Assembly: GCA_013205645.1 (NCBI GenBank) | Contig: JABMMH010000211.1 | Span: forward strand, 1-8,577 | Length of the DNA: 8,577 bases | Source of the DNA: Polaromonas sp. | GTDB lineage: Bacteria > Pseudomonadota > Gammaproteobacteria > Burkholderiales > Burkholderiaceae_C | Direction of reading: 5' to 3' | In this document: positions 5,570 to 8,577 of the stretch, one piece after another | How the letters are laid out: each line of letters starts with the position of its first letter | Position numbering within the stretch: position 1 is the first letter of the stretch | Translations under genes and position numbers: made by a program | The notes under the pieces: model-generated | The model's database searches: none | The model's input: only the letters and a program-made list of their open reading frames with translations | Told to the model about the DNA's origin: nothing

Positions 5570-7696
5570 ATGACGATGAAGACCCAAAACCTGTTGCTAG
5601 AAATCTTTGTTGAAGAGTTGCCGCCCAAGGCGCTTAAAAAACTCGGCGACGCCTTTGCCGGCGTGCTGCACGAGCAGCTCAAACAGCAAGGACTGGCAAC
5701 CGCCGAATCACAGCTCACTGCGTACGCCTCACCGCGGCGGTTGGCCGCGCACATCACCAACGTGGCTGCACAAGCCGCTGACAAAGTAGTCTCGCAAAAG
5801 CTCATGCCCGTCAGCGTCGGCTTAGATGCAGCAGGCAACGCTACGCCCGCACTGCTAAAAAAACTGCAAGCACTGGGCGCCGATGCGTCCGTTGTCGCTG
5901 GACTGAAAAAAACCATGGACGGCAAAGCTGAGGCGCTGTTTTACGACAGTGTGGTCACCGGTGCGACGCTGGCCGACGGCTTGCAAAAAGCCTTGTTAGA
6001 AGCCATCGCCAAGCTGCCCATTCCCAAAGTCATGAGCTACCAGTTAGAGAGCGACTGTGCGTTGCCCGGCTGGAGCAGCGTCAGCTTTGTGCGACCTGCG
6101 CATGGCCTGATGGCGCTGCACGGCTCAGCAGTGATTCCACTGCACGCGCTGGGCCTGAAGTCCGGCAACAGCACGCAAGGTCATCGCTTCGAAGCCGCCA
6201 TCTCGCCGGTGGTGATCGCGCACGCTGATGACTACGCTGCCACCTTGCAAAAAGACGGCGCCGTGATCGCCAGTTTTGCCGAACGCAAGGCCGACATTGC
6301 ACGTCAATTGACGGCTGCCGCTGCAAAAATTGGTGGCGGCGTTGTTCCGATTGAAGACGACGCTTTGCTGGACGAAGTCACGGCCTTGGTCGAACGTCCG
6401 AACGTGCTGGTCTGCAGTTTTGAAAAGGAATTTCTCGACGTGCCGCAGGAATGCCTGATCCTGACCATGAAGGCGAATCAGAAATACTTTCCGCTGCTCG
6501 ACGCTGCCGGCAAACTGACGCATCAGTTTTTGGTGGTCAGCAACATCAGCCCGGCAGATGCTTCCGCCGTCATTGGCGGTAACGAGCGCGTGGTGCGCCC
6601 GCGTCTGGCTGACGCTAAATTCTTCTTTGACCAAGACCGTAAAAAGACGCTGGCTTCCCGTGTCGCCGGTCTGGACAAAGTGGTTTATCACAACAAGCTC
6701 GGCACCCAAGGCGAGCGTGTCACGCGCGTGCGGACGATTGCCCAGGCCATCGGCCAGCAACTCGGCGGCGACGCCTTGGCCGCGCAGGCAGATCAAGCCG
6801 CTCTGCTGGCTAAAACTGATTTAGTCACCGACATGGTTGGCGAGTTTCCTGAGTTGCAGGGCACGATGGGCCGCTACTACGCGCGCAACGATGGCCTGAG
6901 CAGCGACGTCGCCGATGCGATTGAAGACCATTACAAACCGCGCTTTGCCGGCGACGTTCTGCCGCGCAATGCTGCGGGTTTGGCGGTGGCGCTGGCCGAC
7001 AAACTGGAAACGCTGGCGGGCATGTTCGGCATCGGCAACCTGCCCACCGGCGACAAAGACCCGTTCGCCTTGCGCCGTCATGCCTTGGGCGTGGTGCGCA
7101 TGCTGGCCGACAAAGAACTGCCCTTGGACCTTGACGTGTTGGTGCAAACCGCCGGCAAAGCCTTTGGCGACAGAATTGAAGATGCCTCGGCGGCTTTACT
7201 AGATTTCATCTATGACCGTTTCGCCGGCTCCCTGCGTGAGCAAGGCTACAGCGCGCAAGAGGTTGACGCCGTGCTGGCCTTGCGGCCACAGCAGCTGGGT
7301 GACGTCGCACGCCGTTTGGTGGCGGTCAGGGTGTTCGCTGCCTTGCCCGAAGCGCCGTCCTTGGCCGCAGCAAACAAGCGCATCGGCAACATCCTGAAAA
7401 AAGCCGATGAGGTCGACGCCCACGTCAGTCAAGTGTTGCTGAAAGAACCGGCTGAAATCGCGCTGTTTGCGGCCATGAACCGGGTGCTGCCACAAGCCCA
7501 GACGCAGTTTGAAGCCGGCGATTACACCGACTCGCTGCAAACGCTGGCAGCCTTGCGAGAACCCGTCGACGCCTTCTTTGATGGCGTGATGGTCAACGCC
7601 GAGGAACTCGACTTGCGGCTGAATCGGCAAGGCCTGCTGAAGTCCTTGCATGTGGCCATGAACCGCGTTGCCGACCTGTCGCGTTTAGCGACCTGA
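5570..7696 (+). CDS. glyS: Glycine--tRNA ligase subunit beta
   Basis: Beta subunit of the heterotetrameric glycyl-tRNA synthetase, needed for recognising and binding tRNA-Gly. The protein is 708 residues, against 689 in E. coli. Conserved segments in order are LLLEIFVEELPPKAL (8-22), YASPRRLAAHI (about 51-61), TMKANQKYFPLLD (about 298-310), GNERVVRPRLADAKFFFDQD (about 336-355), HNKLGTQGERVTR (about 374-386), GEFPELQGTMGRYYARNDG (about 424-442), GDKDPFALRRHALGVVR (about 494-510) and the C-terminal DALR-type anticodon-binding region (about 590-690, with ALREPVDAFFDGVMV near 661). The ATG at 5570 is preferred because homologues begin just before the LLLEIFVEELPP stretch; ATG 5576 is also possible. 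An upstream in-frame ATG at 5510 would overlap the end of glyQ by 55 bases and is unlikely. Tight spacing implies co-transcription and coupled translation with glyQ. Confidence 0.96.
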   Translation: MTMKTQNLLLEIFVEELPPKALKKLGDAFAGVLHEQLKQQGLATAESQLTAYASPRRLAAHITNVAAQAADKVVSQKLMPVSVGLDAAGNATPALLKKLQALGADASVVAGLKKTMDGKAEALFYDSVVTGATLADGLQKALLEAIAKLPIPKVMSYQLESDCALPGWSSVSFVRPAHGLMALHGSAVIPLHALGLKSGNSTQGHRFEAAISPVVIAHADDYAATLQKDGAVIASFAERKADIARQLTAAAAKIGGGVVPIEDDALLDEVTALVERPNVLVCSFEKEFLDVPQECLILTMKANQKYFPLLDAAGKLTHQFLVVSNISPADASAVIGGNERVVRPRLADAKFFFDQDRKKTLASRVAGLDKVVYHNKLGTQGERVTRVRTIAQAIGQQLGGDALAAQADQAALLAKTDLVTDMVGEFPELQGTMGRYYARNDGLSSDVADAIEDHYKPRFAGDVLPRNAAGLAVALADKLETLAGMFGIGNLPTGDKDPFALRRHALGVVRMLADKELPLDLDVLVQTAGKAFGDRIEDASAALLDFIYDRFAGSLREQGYSAQEVDAVLALRPQQLGDVARRLVAVRVFAALPEAPSLAAANKRIGNILKKADEVDAHVSQVLLKEPAEIALFAAMNRVLPQAQTQFEAGDYTDSLQTLAALREPVDAFFDGVMVNAEELDLRLNRQGLLKSLHVAMNRVADLSRLAT

Positions 7697-7714
7697 TCCA
7701 CCGAGTACCGCTAT

Positions 7715-7719
7715 GGGGA
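7715..7719 (+). promoter_or_regulatory. Ribosome binding site GGGGA that decides the gmhB start
   Basis: GGGGA lies five bases before the ATG at 7725. It overlaps the alternative ATG at 7713, so it can serve only the second one. This is one of the few recognisable Shine-Dalgarno sequences in the window. Confidence 0.5.
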
Positions 7720-7724
7720 CCTCC

Positions 7725-8303
7725 ATGAAACTCGTCATCTTGGACCGCGACGGCACCATCAACAGCGACAGCGAAGACTTCGTCAAGACGCCTGAAGAGT
7801 GGATGCCCTTGCCCGGCGCACTGGAGGCGATTGCCCGGCTCAACCATGGTGGCTGGCATGTGGTGATCGCTTCCAACCAGTCGGGCTTGGGTCGTGGCTT
7901 GTTTGATGTTGCAGCACTGAACGCCATGCACGCAAAGATGCACAAGATGCTGGCAGCCGTCGGGGGCCGCGTCGATGCTGTTTTTTATTGCCCGCACACC
8001 TCTGAAGAAGCCTGCGTCTGCCGCAAACCTTTGCCCGGTCTTTTTGAGCAAATCAGCCTGCGCTTTGGCGTCTCGCTCAAGAGTGTGGCCAGCTGTGGCG
8101 ACTCGCTGCGTGACGTCCTCGCCGCAGCAGCGGCAGGTTGCGAGCCGCATATGGTACTCACCGGCAAGTCAGCCCGTTACCTAGGCGGCGGTCAGCCAGA
8201 AGGCCTGCCCGCAGGGACGCTGGTGCACCGCGACTTGGGTGCCTTTGCCGACTATTTGTTGGAGCGAAGCACACTCGCCGCTGTGCCCGCTACTGCGCCC
8301 TGA
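7725..8303 (+). CDS. gmhB: D-glycero-D-manno-heptose 1,7-bisphosphate 7-phosphatase
   Basis: Cytoplasmic HAD-superfamily phosphatase that removes the C7 phosphate of heptose 1,7-bisphosphate, a step towards ADP-heptose for the lipopolysaccharide inner core. From Met at 7725 the protein has 192 residues, normal for the family. It opens with MKLVILDRDGTIN: Asp7 is the nucleophile and Asp9 the acid/base. SNQSGLGRGLF (50-60) is HAD motif II with its Ser/Asn. The zinc site is Cys89, His91, Cys97 and Cys99 (CPHTSEEACVCRKP), followed by Arg100-Lys101, and motif IV is GDSLRD with Asp126. The loop between zinc ligands is shorter than in E. coli GmhB. ATG 7725 is preferred over 7713 because of the GGGGA site and because homologues begin MKLVILDRDGTIN. 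It starts 28 bases after glyS and is probably co-transcribed. Other heptose genes are not in the window. Another HAD sugar phosphatase specificity is possible but less likely. Confidence 0.9.
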   Translation: MKLVILDRDGTINSDSEDFVKTPEEWMPLPGALEAIARLNHGGWHVVIASNQSGLGRGLFDVAALNAMHAKMHKMLAAVGGRVDAVFYCPHTSEEACVCRKPLPGLFEQISLRFGVSLKSVASCGDSLRDVLAAAAAGCEPHMVLTGKSARYLGGGQPEGLPAGTLVHRDLGAFADYLLERSTLAAVPATAP

Positions 8304-8392
8304 GCCGACAACCCTACATTTCGATTCCCGATGTCTGGTGCGTTGCCCTCAGCCGCGCCGCCAATTCTGTCTCTCATTTCTCAAAGTTCACC
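8304..8392. other. Spacer between gmhB and plsC
   Basis: I see no terminator, no convincing promoter and no Shine-Dalgarno sequence before plsC. A 23-codon open frame from the ATG at 8331 runs into the first bases of plsC and ends at 8402; it is pyrimidine- and alanine/serine/proline-rich and has no sign of being a gene. The lack of a terminator leaves room for read-through from gmhB. Confidence 0.4.
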
Positions 8393-8577
8393 ATGCCCTT
8401 GATCCGCTCCGTCCTTCACTTGCTCTGGATGATTCTCACCGTGATTCCTTGGGCCATTGCCGTCATGGTGGCCGCACCGTTTTTAAACAGCACCCAAATC
8501 TACAAAATGTGCGCTGGTTGGCTGCGCTTAACAGTCAACAGCGGCAGCTTGCTGTTAGGCATTCAGAACCGCGTCAC
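8393..8577 (+). CDS. plsC: 1-acyl-sn-glycerol-3-phosphate acyltransferase, amino-terminal part
   Basis: Start of a gene cut off by the window end; 61 codons are visible. The protein begins MPLIRSVLHLLWMILTVIPW, with a long hydrophobic segment over about residues 7-30 and then IYKMCAGWLRLTVN. This matches the amino-terminal membrane anchor typical of betaproteobacterial PlsC proteins. PlsC acylates lysophosphatidic acid to phosphatidic acid at the inner membrane. The diagnostic HX4D motif lies beyond the window, so the call rests on the N-terminal pattern and on its place after gmhB, where plsC is often found. Another membrane acyltransferase of the same family cannot be excluded. No clear ribosome binding site precedes the ATG. 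Confidence 0.75.
   Translation, partial: MPLIRSVLHLLWMILTVIPWAIAVMVAAPFLNSTQIYKMCAGWLRLTVNSGSLLLGIQNRV

Noticed and set aside
6125..6796. A 223-codon minus-strand open frame opposite glyS
   Set aside because: It is a shadow of the conserved glyS frame, with no domain and no start signal.

Overview
The window looks like a chromosomal segment of a betaproteobacterium, most likely order Burkholderiales and close to the Comamonadaceae. The reasons are the gene order corC-lnt-glyQ-glyS-gmhB-plsC on one strand, the protein sequences themselves (GlyQ opening with MLTFQQIILTLQ, a short CorC without membrane domain, the class of membrane-tethered alpha/beta hydrolase), and the moderately GC-rich coding sequence. 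This placement comes from recognising families, not from a database search. All seven recognised genes lie on the + strand.

Layout. Positions 1-124 hold no convincing gene, but carry three TTTCAG-type repeats and a small inverted repeat that could be the edge of an insertion element. From 125 to 1909 come two accessory-looking genes: a membrane-anchored serine hydrolase (lipase/esterase type) and a GNAT-family acetyltransferase. This part looks less GC-rich by eye than what follows. A spacer of about 85 bases with nested inverted repeats leads to the conserved block: corC (1995-2870, GTG start), lnt (2867-4516, TTG start overlapping the corC stop), glyQ (from 4638), glyS (from 5570, five bases after glyQ), gmhB (from 7725) and the first 61 codons of plsC, cut by the window end at 8577.

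How the genes relate. CorC (YbeX type) and Lnt are commonly adjacent; Lnt finishes lipoprotein maturation. GlyQ and GlyS are the alpha and beta subunits of the heterotetrameric glycyl-tRNA synthetase. GmhB dephosphorylates heptose bisphosphate for the lipopolysaccharide inner core, and PlsC makes phosphatidic acid. The block therefore joins translation (glyQS) with envelope building (lnt, gmhB, plsC). Spacing suggests corC-lnt is one coupled unit and glyQ-glyS-gmhB(-plsC) another, with a possible promoter before glyQ.

Most of the window is ordinary housekeeping sequence. I see no tRNA, rRNA, CRISPR array, complete mobile element or new multi-gene system. The points most worth a second look are the left edge, the inverted repeats between the acetyltransferase and corC, the hydrolase/acetyltransferase pair, and the short zinc loop of GmhB.
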